A DNA stretch of 64,000 nt from Anaerococcus prevotii DSM 20548 (GTDB lineage Bacteria; Bacillota; Clostridia; Tissierellales; Peptoniphilaceae), in contig NC_013171.1 in assembly GCF_000024105.1 (NCBI RefSeq), positions 1,819,068 to 1,883,067 on the forward strand. Reading direction: 5' to 3'. How positions within the stretch are numbered: position 1 is the first letter of the stretch; every line of letters begins with the position of its first letter. The notes under the pieces are model-generated. The model did no database searches and was not told the DNA's origin. It saw only the letters and a list, made by a program, of their open reading frames with translations. Positions 23,759-32,259 of the stretch are shown here, in pieces. Both the position numbers and the translations under genes were made by a program.

Positions 23759-24850
23759 ATGACAGAAAGAATACTCCATGTCTTTGGCACCCTAAATCGT
23801 GGAGGAGCCGAGACTTTGGTAATGAATATCTATAGGAATATAGACAGAAGCAAGATCCAATTTGACTTCGTAGTCCACCACGAAGAAGAAGGGGCCTACG
23901 AGGAAGAAGTAAGAAAGCTCGGAGGAAAGGTCTACAGGGTTCCAAACTACAAAGGCACCAACCACTTCGCCTACAAGAAGGCCTGGGATAAACTACTAAA
24001 AGATCACCCAGAATATAAAATCGTCCACTGCCACAAAGAATCTATCGTATCCCTTGTAATGGATGAGGCAAAGAAAAATGGAAGAATTGCCATAGCCCAC
24101 AGCCACAACACCCAAAACATACCGGGATTTAAGGGAAAAGTTATGGATGTCCTAAATAAAAACGTAGATGCTAAGGCCGACTACCGCTTCGCCTGCTCAG
24201 TCGATGCAGGATATTGGATGTTCGGTAGAGATAAAGACTTTACAGTTATAGATAATGGCATCGAAGTGGAAAATTTCACCTACAATCCAGACATAAGAGC
24301 TAAAATCAGAGAAAAACTCGGATTTTCCGATAAAAAAGTTTTAGGCCATATAGCAAGATTTAACAAGCAGAAAAACCACTCCTTCCTAATCGATATATTT
24401 GCCGACTTAATAAAGGAAAATGATGATTATCTCCTAGTTCTTGCAGGCGTAGGTGATTTAAAAGATGAAATAGAAAATAAGGTAAAAGACTCAGGAATAG
24501 AAGATAAGGTAATCTTTTTGGGTTCTATCGGCTATGTAAATGAGCTCCTCCAAGCTATAGATATCTTTATCCTTCCTTCTTTATACGAAGGACTTGCCGT
24601 ATCTACCATAGAGGCCCAGGCCGCAGGACTTAAGTGTCTATTAGCAGACACCATAGATAGAAACTCTAAGATAACAGACCTAGTTGAATTTATCCCAATT
24701 GATGGGGGCACAAGGCCATGGATTGAAGAAATCCACAAGGCTCTTCCCTACCAAAGAGAAGATACAAGCGAGATGATAAAAAAAGCAGGATTTGATATAA
24801 GAGAAACTGCAGAAAAATTATCAGAATTTTACCTCAATCTAATAAAATAA
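23759..24850 (+). CDS. Glycosyltransferase family 4 (GT-B fold)
   Basis: A 363-residue cytoplasmic or membrane-associated enzyme. The start ILHVFGTLNRGGAETLVMNIYR is the acceptor-side motif of EpsF/CapM-type glycosyltransferases. IDNGIEVENF, LGHIARFNKQKNH and LPSLYEGLAVSTIEAQAAGLKCLLAD are the nucleotide-sugar side, the latter holding the E-x7-E motif. It likely adds a sugar in a surface polysaccharide or glycolipid. No other polysaccharide gene is close, so the acceptor is unknown. GGAAG precedes the ATG. Confidence 0.88.
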   Translation: MTERILHVFGTLNRGGAETLVMNIYRNIDRSKIQFDFVVHHEEEGAYEEEVRKLGGKVYRVPNYKGTNHFAYKKAWDKLLKDHPEYKIVHCHKESIVSLVMDEAKKNGRIAIAHSHNTQNIPGFKGKVMDVLNKNVDAKADYRFACSVDAGYWMFGRDKDFTVIDNGIEVENFTYNPDIRAKIREKLGFSDKKVLGHIARFNKQKNHSFLIDIFADLIKENDDYLLVLAGVGDLKDEIENKVKDSGIEDKVIFLGSIGYVNELLQAIDIFILPSLYEGLAVSTIEAQAAGLKCLLADTIDRNSKITDLVEFIPIDGGTRPWIEEIHKALPYQREDTSEMIKKAGFDIRETAEKLSEFYLNLIK

Positions 24851-24856
24851 GTTATC

Positions 24857-24887
24857 AATCCCTAGAGATGTAAAATTTCCGGGGATT
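24857..24887 (+). terminator. Terminator after the glycosyltransferase gene
   Basis: AATCCC and GGGATT form the stem with a U-rich tail TTTTTCTATCTTATTTTTTT. Confidence 0.65.
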
Positions 24888-24913
24888 TTTCTATCTTATT
24901 TTTTTACATTCTA

Positions 24914-24942
24914 TTGTATTTTTTTAAATTTAGGGATAAAAT
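24914..24942 (+). promoter_or_regulatory. Promoter of the AGCS symporter gene
   Basis: TTGTAT (24914-24919) and TAAAAT (24937-24942) at 17-bp spacing, about 25 bases before the start codon. Confidence 0.5.
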
Positions 24943-24967
24943 AATAAAATAAAATTTTGGAGGATTT

Positions 24968-26344
24968 ATGATAGAATTATTAAAAGCTTTTGATAAGTTC
25001 CTCTGGGGTCTACCTTTGATAGTGGGCATCCTAGGAACTGGCATATACATAAGTATTAAGACAGGCGGCATTCAATTTAGGAAACTATCCTTTGCCCTAA
25101 AACATACCTTGGGAAATATTTTCGAAAAGGACCACGACCACAAAAGTGGCGACATATCACCCTTCCAGGCCCTAGCCACAGCCCTTGCAGGAACAGTTGG
25201 GACAGGAAATATAGTAGGAGTTTCCCTCGCCATTCTCTTGGGTGGACCTGGAGCTATATTTTGGATGTGGCTTGCGGCAATTTTCGGTATGGCAACTAAG
25301 TTTGCCGAGGTAAGCCTTGCGGTTTTGTATAGAGAAAAGAAGGGCAAGGGATTTGTGGGCGGACCCATGTATTATATTAAAAACGGTATGGGCAATGAGA
25401 AACTCGCCAAGGCCTTTGCAATCTTTTCTGGCCTTGCTGTTTTCGGTATAGGAAACTCTACCCAAGCCAACGCCATAGCTGGAGTTCTTAAGGAAAACTT
25501 AAATATCAATCCCCTAATAACTGGGATAATCCTAAGCATAATTGCGGCAATTGTAATCGTTGGAGGTATTAATTCCATATCCAAGGTTACAGAGAAACTA
25601 GTTCCCCTCATGTCTATTCTTTATATAGGAGGATGTATCAGCGTCTTAGTCGTTAATTATTCTAATATCCTTCCTGCCTTTAAGGAAATATTTCTAGGAG
25701 CCTTCAGCCCCAAATCTCTTGGAGGAGGATTTGCAGGTATTTCTATTAAGTCTGTCATAAGTGCCGGTATTGCTCGTGGAGTCTTTACCAACGAAGCAGG
25801 TCTTGGATCATCCCCTATAGCTCACGCTTCTGCCAAAACCGACCACCCTATCCGCCAAGGTCTTTGGGGAATAGCGGAAGTCTTTGTCGATACCATCATA
25901 ATTTGTACCATGACAGCCTTGGTAATACTTACTACCGGGGCTAACACAAGGGCAAATGTCGATGCAAGCGCCCTAGTCTCCAAGGCCTTTGCTAGCGGAT
26001 CAAGCTTCGGTCCTATGATTGTAACAATTGGCCTAAGCCTTTTCGCCCTATCTACAATCCTTGGTTGGGCCTACTACGGAGAGGTAAGTATAGGATTTCT
26101 CTTTGGCGAAAAAGCCTTCATCCCTTATAGAATAGTCTATGTGATTTTTGTCTTTCTGGGAGCAAACATGGACCTAGGCCTTGCCTGGACTATAGCAAAT
26201 ATCCTAAATGGCCTCATGGCCCTACCTAACCTCATAGCCCTCATAGCCCTAAGCCCAGTCCTTGTAAAATTGAGTAAAGATTTCTTCAAGGATCCAGAAA
26301 GAATTAGAAAATCTAGCGAAGAATACAAATCGCATCTAAAATAA
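24968..26344 (+). CDS. Sodium:alanine/glycine symporter (AGCS family)
   Basis: A 458-residue membrane protein with about 11 helices. The family signature GPGAIFWMWLAAIFGMATKFAEVSLAVLYR is present, and ATALAGTVGTGNIVGVSLAI and FTNEAGLGSSPIAHASAKTDHPIRQGLWG match AlsT/AgcS transporters. It imports alanine or glycine with Na+. GGAGG precedes the ATG. It is monocistronic, ending in a shared terminator with the convergent nrdB gene. Confidence 0.94.
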   Translation: MIELLKAFDKFLWGLPLIVGILGTGIYISIKTGGIQFRKLSFALKHTLGNIFEKDHDHKSGDISPFQALATALAGTVGTGNIVGVSLAILLGGPGAIFWMWLAAIFGMATKFAEVSLAVLYREKKGKGFVGGPMYYIKNGMGNEKLAKAFAIFSGLAVFGIGNSTQANAIAGVLKENLNINPLITGIILSIIAAIVIVGGINSISKVTEKLVPLMSILYIGGCISVLVVNYSNILPAFKEIFLGAFSPKSLGGGFAGISIKSVISAGIARGVFTNEAGLGSSPIAHASAKTDHPIRQGLWGIAEVFVDTIIICTMTALVILTTGANTRANVDASALVSKAFASGSSFGPMIVTIGLSLFALSTILGWAYYGEVSIGFLFGEKAFIPYRIVYVIFVFLGANMDLGLAWTIANILNGLMALPNLIALIALSPVLVKLSKDFFKDPERIRKSSEEYKSHLK

Positions 26345-26353
26345 GACAAGCTA

Positions 26354-26386
26354 AAACCGACCTTAGCCCAAAGCCTTGGTCGGTTT
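26354..26386. terminator. Bidirectional terminator between AGCS and nrdB
   Basis: AAACCGACC (26354-26362) and GGTCGGTTT (26378-26386) form a perfect 9-bp stem between converging genes, with TATTTT on the plus side. Confidence 0.85.
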
Positions 26387-26389
26387 ATT

Positions 26390-27448
26390 TTATAGGTCAT
26401 CTTCGATAATAGATGATTTAGAGTAGGCTGTTACTTTTGCTTCGAAGAAGTCTGTCTTTACTCCGTTTGGATCTGAGTATTCGTCTACCCATTTCATAGA
26501 TTCTGGTATTTCCTTATATCCTTCATAAAGTGGCTCAAGTCCTAGGCCTTTGGCTCTAAGATTGCCCAGATATTTGATATAATCTTCTATCATCTTCTCG
26601 TTAAGTCCAGCTATACTATTACCTATAGAGTATTTGCCCCAGGCAATTTCTTGTTCTACTCCTTCTTTTAGCATTTCTCTATAGTAGTTTTGTAATTCAG
26701 GGACAAAGAGGTCTTCTCTTTCCTTCTTAAGGTCATTGATAAGAGATCTAAAGAGCCAGAGGTGGGTATTTTCGTCTCTGTTGATGTATCTTATCTCTTG
26801 AACTGTCCCTGGCATCTTGCCGTTTCTTCCGAGATTGTAGAAGAAGGAGAAACCTGAGTAGAAATAGATTCCTTCTAGGATGTAGTTTGCTATAAGGACT
26901 TTCATAAATCTAAATTCGTCGTCATTTTCCAAGAATTCGTTGTATTGGTCTCCTATAAACTCATTTCTCTTAAGGAGGTGCTCATCTTCCTTCCAGAGGT
27001 AGAGGATTCTTGTTCTTTCTTCTGGAGAACAAATCGTATCTAGGATGTAGGAATATGATTGTGAGTGGATTGATTCTTGGTAGGTTTGAATTGACAAGCA
27101 AAGATTGATCTCATTTGCTGTAATGTAGGTCTGTAAGTTTGGTAGGTTGGCTGTTTGGATTGAATCAAGATAGGTTAGGAAGGAGAGGATCCTATCGAAT
27201 GCCTTCTTCTCGTGCTTATCAAGCTTCCTATAGTCCTTGATATCTTGGTTTAAGTTAATCTCTTCTGGTATCCAGAAGTTGTTCATAGCCTGTCTATACC
27301 AATCGCTTGTCCAAGTATATTTAAGATTGTTAAAATCGTTTAGGTTGGTGGTGTTTCCTTGGATTATTCTTCTCTTGGATAGGTCAATATCCCCATCTTC
27401 ATTGAAAATACCACGCTTATTAACTTCTTTTTTCTTGCTTTCTTCCAT
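26390..27448 (-). CDS. nrdB: Ribonucleotide reductase class I beta subunit
   Basis: A 352-residue ferritin-like radical subunit. It shows the carboxylate/His ligands of the dinuclear metal site: EKKAFDRILSFLTYLDS, CLSIQTYQESIHSQSYSYIL, and later ILEGIYFYSGFSFFYNLGR and INRDENTHLWLF. It generates the radical used by the alpha subunit to make deoxynucleotides. The alpha gene is not adjacent; three small genes lie between, two of them on the opposite strand. A single minus-strand holin-like gene directly upstream may be co-transcribed. AAGGAG precedes the ATG. Confidence 0.92.
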   Translation of the reverse strand: MEESKKKEVNKRGIFNEDGDIDLSKRRIIQGNTTNLNDFNNLKYTWTSDWYRQAMNNFWIPEEINLNQDIKDYRKLDKHEKKAFDRILSFLTYLDSIQTANLPNLQTYITANEINLCLSIQTYQESIHSQSYSYILDTICSPEERTRILYLWKEDEHLLKRNEFIGDQYNEFLENDDEFRFMKVLIANYILEGIYFYSGFSFFYNLGRNGKMPGTVQEIRYINRDENTHLWLFRSLINDLKKEREDLFVPELQNYYREMLKEGVEQEIAWGKYSIGNSIAGLNEKMIEDYIKYLGNLRAKGLGLEPLYEGYKEIPESMKWVDEYSDPNGVKTDFFEAKVTAYSKSSIIEDDL

Positions 27449-27458
27449 TATTTACTCC

Positions 27459-27785
27459 TTATAAGATTGATTGAACAATCGATGCAATTATGGCAAGAAC
27501 GATACTTGCTATAACTAAACTTCCTAAGTGACTGTCTATATAAGCTCCGTCAACAAACTTGAAGGCAAGATACAAGACAAAGGCATTGATGACTAGGTTA
27601 AACAAGCCTAGGGTCAAAAATGTGATAGGAAAAGATAAAAACTGCAAAATTGGCTGAACTACCTTTTGTAAAAGTGTTAGAACAATTGCAGTAAGAACAA
27701 GGGCAACTGGTTTATCAAATGAAATGTGTGAAATGAAGTTACTCATAAGCCAAAGAGCAACGGCATTTGCTATAAATAGTACCAT
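27459..27785 (-). CDS. Phage-holin-IV-like small membrane protein
   Basis: A 108-residue protein made almost wholly of four membrane helices (ANAVALWLMSNFI..., ...VVQPILQFLSFPITFLTLGLFNLVINAFVLYLAFKFV...). The LxFP-ITxLTLGLFxLVINA pattern is the 'mycobacterial 4-TMS phage holin' family, widespread in Firmicutes chromosomes. Despite the name there is no phage context here and the role is unknown. It ends 10 bases before nrdB and shares its direction. Confidence 0.85.
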   Translation of the reverse strand: MVLFIANAVALWLMSNFISHISFDKPVALVLTAIVLTLLQKVVQPILQFLSFPITFLTLGLFNLVINAFVLYLAFKFVDGAYIDSHLGSLVIASIVLAIIASIVQSIL

Positions 27786-27888
27786 AAAATCTCCTTTATT
27801 TATTTTATATTATTATATTAGAAGAAAAAATAAGGGCAAGATTGGAAATTTTCATTTTTCTGGTAAGCTATTTAAAAAGGAGAAATCT

Positions 27889-28236
27889 ATGATTTTTATT
27901 AGCGGAATTTTGTATATATTATTAGCTATTTTGGGTTTTTTTGTAGAGATTAATAACTATATTCTTATAGCTATGATCTTTGTTTTTGCTATAAGTCTAT
28001 TCAAGGAAAGAGAGCTTCTAAGAGGCGTGGGAAGTATTAAGACTAAAATAATATCTATAATCTTTCTTATAATCTTGATATTTATTCTTTCTCTAGTCCA
28101 AGAAAAATTAGCAATTACAAATTACAGCTTCATAAATAATGACAATAAAATAGCTTATTCCTACCTAATAGTCTCTTACCTAGTCTTGACAGCCCTAATA
28201 GAAACTAGAAAATCTTTAAAAACACCAAAAAATTAG
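27889..28236 (+). CDS. Hypothetical three- to four-helix membrane protein
   Basis: I do not recognise it. I chose ATG 27889, preceded by AAAGGAG at good spacing; an earlier ATG at 27724 overlaps the opposite-strand gene. The 115-residue product has hydrophobic segments at about 2-20, 22-38, 50-68 and 85-105 with short charged loops. It stands alone between the holin-like gene and an empty stretch. Confidence 0.55.
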   Translation: MIFISGILYILLAILGFFVEINNYILIAMIFVFAISLFKERELLRGVGSIKTKIISIIFLIILIFILSLVQEKLAITNYSFINNDNKIAYSYLIVSYLVLTALIETRKSLKTPKN

Positions 28237-28623
28237 GACATCTGCAAAATCCCACTTTTGTGTGACCAACATAATTAAACTATATTCTTTTAGTCGCTCG
28301 CAATGTACTCATATTAATGAAATATTACAGGTTAGATTAGAATTATACAATATTTAATTTATACAATTAAATTGATGCTTAAATTTAAAATATATAGTAA
28401 CAGTTTTGAAGTTTAGCCGCAAGTAGCAAATGTTGCACGTTTAGTAGATAGATATACCAAAGAAGTAAGAATCTATAGCCAATATTGTTAGCCTACTTTT
28501 AAGAGTTCGATGAAAAAAAGCTCATAAAAGGAGTTTTATCAAAGTAGCATCAGACTTTACAAAAATCAAATTCATCGTTTAAAAATATTTAGTATATTGA
28601 AAATGATAAAATGAGGAGTAATT
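28237..28623. other. Gene-poor stretch
   Basis: 387 bases with no ORF that I can support on either strand. It is very AT-rich with many stops in all frames. The first 30 bases (TCTGCAAAATCCC) faintly resemble the IS1182-type end at 39740, but the match is too short to call. Confidence 0.5.
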
Positions 28624-28797
28624 ATGAATTCTAGAAAAAAAATTATTATCACATATATACTTATCTTGATTATATATTTATTAGTTGAGTTCTTAGTTCC
28701 AAATTCTTATAAACACTACAGATACTTTATGGTGATTTTTGCTGTACTTATGTTGATTTTAACTTATATCCAATACAAAAATGATAAGAAGTCATAA
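28624..28797 (+). CDS. Small membrane protein, 57 residues
   Basis: Too short for most gene callers. ATG at 28624 is preceded by GAGGAG at 6 bases. The product has a basic start (MNSRKKI), two hydrophobic helices (about 7-25 and 34-49) separated by a short polar loop with NSYKHYR, and a charged tail (YKNDKKS). The pattern of ribosome site, positive-inside ends and two helices supports a real gene. The function is unknown. Confidence 0.55.
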   Translation: MNSRKKIIITYILILIIYLLVEFLVPNSYKHYRYFMVIFAVLMLILTYIQYKNDKKS

Positions 28798-28828
28798 TAA
28801 AATCAATAAAACTTTTGTCGAGAAAATT

Positions 28829-28873
28829 TAAACGGGCTGTATCCTGTTATTTACAGATTACATCCCGCTTAAA
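28829..28873. terminator. Imperfect bidirectional hairpin
   Basis: GGG-TGTA-CTGT on one side pairs with ACAG-TACA-CCC on the other across a short loop. It lies between the 57-residue ORF and the 3' end of nrdA, and could terminate both. Confidence 0.45.
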
Positions 28874-28966
28874 AGATTTAATTTATTACATTTTAGTAGA
28901 CTCAGGTCAACCCCATTTCATCACATCTTTTTGATTATTCTAATCCTTAGAATCCATTATTTATTT

Positions 28967-31495
28967 TTAGCTTGCACATGAATCACATTCTTCAACTTCT
29001 TGGCTCTTTCCTCTGACATAGTATATAGACTTAACTCCAGCCTCCCATGCTGTTATATAGATATTTAATAACTGTCTCATGGTATATTCTGTGGTTATAT
29101 AGATATTTACTGATTGGGCTTGGTCGATGTGCTTTTGTCTTACTCCTGCCATGCGCATAGATATGTTTTGGTCTATGTCGTGGGCATTTTCGTAGAGCCA
29201 GAAGGTCTTTGTTGTAAGTCCTGGGGCAACTCTTGGAACTATTGCTCCCTTTTTCTCTTCTAGGAAGTAACGGCTCATGATTGGGTCTACTCCTGCGGAT
29301 GTTCCAGATATGATTGATGTTGATCCTGTTGGAGCTATGGCCATTAGATAGCCATTTCTTAATCCATTTTCCTTAACTTCTGCCCTTAACTTCTCCCATC
29401 TTTCGCTCTTGTAATCTCTTAGGTCGAAGTAGGCTCCAGTCTCCCAGTCGCTTCCTTCAAAGCATGAGTAAGCTCCCTTTTCCTTGGCAATTTCCATGGA
29501 TTCCTTGATGGCGTAGAAGTTTATATCTTCATAGACCCTATCTACAAATTCACCGTGGGCCTCTTCATTTTGCCAGCTTATGTCATTTTTGACTAGCATG
29601 TGGTGGTAGCCACTTGTTCCTAGTCCTATAGCCCTGTACTTTTTGTTGGTTACTTTGGCATATGGAGTTGGATAGTAGTTTAGGTCGATTACATTATCAA
29701 GGGCCCTTACAACTGTTCTTACGGTCTCCTCAAGCTCTGCACTATTATTTACATCTACCTTACCTAGGGTTAGGCTTGCCAGGTTACATTCTACGAAGTC
29801 GCCTGGTTTTGTCTTGTTTACTATAATTGTGTCCCCATTTTCATCGACTATTTCTGTTGAGATTGACTCTGATGGACTCATGTTTTGAGCGATTTCTGTA
29901 CAGAGGTTTGATGAATAGATCATTCCCTTGTGCTTGTTTGGATTTAGTCTGTTTACTGCATCTCTATTAAAGACAAATGGTGTTCCCGTTTCTGTCCATG
30001 ATTTTATGAGTAGTCTCACCATATCTTTAACAGACATAGTTCTTCTAGAGATATCTTTATCTGCTACAAGTTTCTTGTAGAATTCTTCGAATTCTTCTCC
30101 GTAGGTGTCTTCCAAGGCTCTTCCATATTTTTTCTCTACTTCGTGAGGATCGAACATATGCCAGTCGGCATTTATATCATCACGGGTTAGTCTCCAGAAA
30201 AGGTCTGGAACGCATACTCCAGGGAAGACATCGTGGGCCTTCATCCTGTCATCTCCGTTATTTGTCCTAAGTCCCATAAATTCTGGTATATCTTTATGCC
30301 AAATATCTAGATATACTGCAACAGCTCCTTGCCTTACTCCTAGTTGGTCTACTGCTACAGCTGTGTCATTGGCAAGTCTTATCCAACGGATAACTCCACC
30401 AGCAACTCCTTCAAAGCCACGTATGTCTGAGCCGTTAGCCCTTACCTTTCCAAAGTAGAGACCCATTCCTCCTCCGTGCTTTGATACTTCCGCAAAGTTT
30501 GTTACAGAACGATATATTCCCTTTAGGGTATCTGGAACTGTATCTATAAAGCATGAGGATAGTTGGTTAAATGGCTTTCTAGCATTGGTCATAGTAGGGG
30601 TTGCCATGGTTGCTTTAAGGGTTGAAAGGATATCGTACAACCTTTTAGCAAATCCTATCTTATCCTTCTCAGGAATTGCAAGATGCATGGCGATTCCCAT
30701 AAACATCTCTTGTACCTTTTCTAGGATATCTCCCTTGTGGTTAGTAATTAGGTATCTTTTTCTTACAAGGTCAAGGCCTGAGTAGGTAAAGATCTTATCT
30801 CTAGAAAAGTCCATATAGGCTTCTAATTCGTCTATCTCTTCTCCTGTATAGTTTTCTAAAATATAAGATCCATATAGGCCTTCTTCTGTTAGGAATTCTA
30901 TCTTGGATTTGAAATCGAAAAGCTCGTATCTTTCTTCACTTTTTTCTATTTCATAATTAATCTCTTGCATGAGAAAGCGTGCTGCTATTATCTCCCAATC
31001 AGGAGCTTCCTTGCTGGTAAGCTCGCTTGCAGCTCTTGTTATAGCCTTAAGCATATCCTCTTCTGTCATATTTGCCTTAAGGAAGGATTCGAATTTAAAA
31101 AAGAGGGATTCTATTGGGTATCTTTGATTATCAAAGTCTGCTTGAACTTCAGTTATTATATTAAGAATATTTTTATCATCTATATATTTGGAGAAGTCTC
31201 CTATAACTTTTCTGTCCATATTGTGCTTGGCACGGTAGAGGATAAATGATTTTACCTCTCTGTAGTAATTCTCATCAATTAGGGTAAGCTCTACCAAGTC
31301 TTGGACTTCCTCGACCGTTACTGTGTGATCAGCTGGATACTTTTCCTTGATTGTCTTTTCTATCTTTGAGGAGATTTTCCTGAGATCTTCCTCGCTTATC
31401 ATACTATCAACAGAATAGAAGGCCTTAGCAATTGCTTTTTCTATTTTTTCTCTCTCAAAATCTGCCCTCGTACCGTCTCTTTTAATAATTTCCAT
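28967..31495 (-). CDS. nrdA: Ribonucleotide reductase class I alpha subunit with ATP-cone
   Basis: An 842-residue catalytic subunit. The N-terminal ATP-cone (MEIIKRDGTRADFEREKIEKAI..., 1-95) is the allosteric activity site. The core has NQLSSCFIDTV (a redox Cys), NLCTEI with FVECNLASLTLG (thiyl and redox Cys region) and MAIAPTGSTSIISGTSAGVDP. The C-terminal CDSCAS is the flexible redox tail re-reduced by thioredoxin or glutaredoxin. The beta subunit gene is 1.5 kb away. Two NrdR boxes lie in its upstream region. Confidence 0.95.
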   Translation of the reverse strand: MEIIKRDGTRADFEREKIEKAIAKAFYSVDSMISEEDLRKISSKIEKTIKEKYPADHTVTVEEVQDLVELTLIDENYYREVKSFILYRAKHNMDRKVIGDFSKYIDDKNILNIITEVQADFDNQRYPIESLFFKFESFLKANMTEEDMLKAITRAASELTSKEAPDWEIIAARFLMQEINYEIEKSEERYELFDFKSKIEFLTEEGLYGSYILENYTGEEIDELEAYMDFSRDKIFTYSGLDLVRKRYLITNHKGDILEKVQEMFMGIAMHLAIPEKDKIGFAKRLYDILSTLKATMATPTMTNARKPFNQLSSCFIDTVPDTLKGIYRSVTNFAEVSKHGGGMGLYFGKVRANGSDIRGFEGVAGGVIRWIRLANDTAVAVDQLGVRQGAVAVYLDIWHKDIPEFMGLRTNNGDDRMKAHDVFPGVCVPDLFWRLTRDDINADWHMFDPHEVEKKYGRALEDTYGEEFEEFYKKLVADKDISRRTMSVKDMVRLLIKSWTETGTPFVFNRDAVNRLNPNKHKGMIYSSNLCTEIAQNMSPSESISTEIVDENGDTIIVNKTKPGDFVECNLASLTLGKVDVNNSAELEETVRTVVRALDNVIDLNYYPTPYAKVTNKKYRAIGLGTSGYHHMLVKNDISWQNEEAHGEFVDRVYEDINFYAIKESMEIAKEKGAYSCFEGSDWETGAYFDLRDYKSERWEKLRAEVKENGLRNGYLMAIAPTGSTSIISGTSAGVDPIMSRYFLEEKKGAIVPRVAPGLTTKTFWLYENAHDIDQNISMRMAGVRQKHIDQAQSVNIYITTEYTMRQLLNIYITAWEAGVKSIYYVRGKSQEVEECDSCAS

Positions 31496-31645
31496 CTTAA
31501 CTCCTTAATCTCTCACAAACGAACAACAAATAATATATAAACTAATATCAACTTTTCCCATTCTCTAAAATAAATATGATCTATCGCACTTTTAGGATAG
31601 GTCCAAATTTCCTTATGAATTTGTAGTTACTTTATCAAAAGTCTA

Positions 31646-31661
31646 ATACTAGATGTAGTGT
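31646..31661. promoter_or_regulatory. NrdR box, promoter-distal (downstream of the -10)
   Basis: On the minus strand it reads ACACTACATCTAGTAT, close to the NrdR consensus acaCwAtATaTwGtgt. Its centre is 42 bp from the other box, which is four helical turns, as expected for cooperative binding on one face. Confidence 0.7.
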
Positions 31662-31681
31662 TTTTATCTTGTAATCGTCTA

Positions 31682-31710
31682 TTATCATACCATATATTGT
31701 GGTTTTTCAA
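31682..31710 (-). promoter_or_regulatory. Probable nrdA promoter
   Basis: TTGAAA (31710-31705) and TGATAA (31687-31682) at 17 bp on the minus strand. The NrdR box at 31688-31703 occupies the spacer, which fits repression by steric block. Confidence 0.55.
31688..31703. promoter_or_regulatory. NrdR box, inside the promoter spacer
   Basis: On the minus strand it reads ACCACAATATATGGTA, matching the NrdR consensus core CACAATATATGG. With the second box it forms the usual tandem pair for the ATP/dATP-sensing repressor NrdR. The nrdR gene is not in the window. Confidence 0.75.
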
Positions 31711-31722
31711 AATAAGAAAAAA

Positions 31723-31756
31723 CAGCATAAATTAGCGATTTTTGTAATTCATGCTG
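31723..31756 (-). terminator. Terminator of the SppA-RDD operon
   Basis: CAGCATAAATTA (31723-31734) and TAATTCATGCTG (31745-31756) form a 12-bp stem with one mismatch, followed on the minus strand by TTTTTTCTT. Confidence 0.8.
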
Positions 31757-31782
31757 GTTTTTTCTGTGATTTTTTCTAAATT

Positions 31783-32259
31783 TTATAGATTTTCTCCGTA
31801 CAGATGGTCAAATATATCTTCCTTAACTACAGTAGTGTCGAGAAGTATATCAAAGAGTCCTTGTTTTTTGGGACTAAGACCAACTATTAGGTAAAGAATT
31901 TTAAATTTATTTAGGACAAATCTCCCGCAAATTTCTCTAAGTATTATTTGAGAGAAACTTAGCTTATCACTTGTTAGGGATACCACCCTAAGACCTAAGA
32001 TCATCTTGCCTAGGGTCCTTCCCCTTGTGAAAAGTGTCATCAGAGTAAAGTAGGCTAAAGTAAGTCCTGTCCTAAGGACTTCACCGAGGCTAAAACTCAA
32101 GATGCTTGCATCCATATCTAAGGGCAAGAATACTTTTAGAATTGTAAATATTCCTCCTACAACTAGCATATCTATAAGAAAGGCTACAAGTCTTAGGAAA
32201 AATCCCGCATAGGCAAAGCGGTAGTCTTTCTCTCTAAAAGGAATTTTAACTTCAGTCAT
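31783..32259 (-). CDS. RDD family membrane protein
   Basis: About 158 residues with three hydrophobic segments (about 20-40, 60-80 and a weaker one near 130). The RDD signature is visible as FLRLVAFLIDMLVVGGIF and GRTLGKMILGLRVVS. Function of the family is unclear; some members are transporters. I prefer ATG 32259, preceded by GGTGAT, over the ATG at 32271, which lacks a ribosome site. It overlaps the sppA stop by 8 bases and is probably coupled to it. Confidence 0.8.
   Translation of the reverse strand: MTEVKIPFREKDYRFAYAGFFLRLVAFLIDMLVVGGIFTILKVFLPLDMDASILSFSLGEVLRTGLTLAYFTLMTLFTRGRTLGKMILGLRVVSLTSDKLSFSQIILREICGRFVLNKFKILYLIVGLSPKKQGLFDILLDTTVVKEDIFDHLYGENL

Noticed and set aside
27459..27785. 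Prophage remnant suggested by the holin-like protein
   Set aside because: No other phage gene is present; this holin-like family is common as a chromosomal gene.
28237..28300. Possible IS1182-type end at the start of the empty stretch
   Set aside because: Only about a dozen bases resemble the end at 39740, and no transposase fragment or opposite repeat was found nearby.
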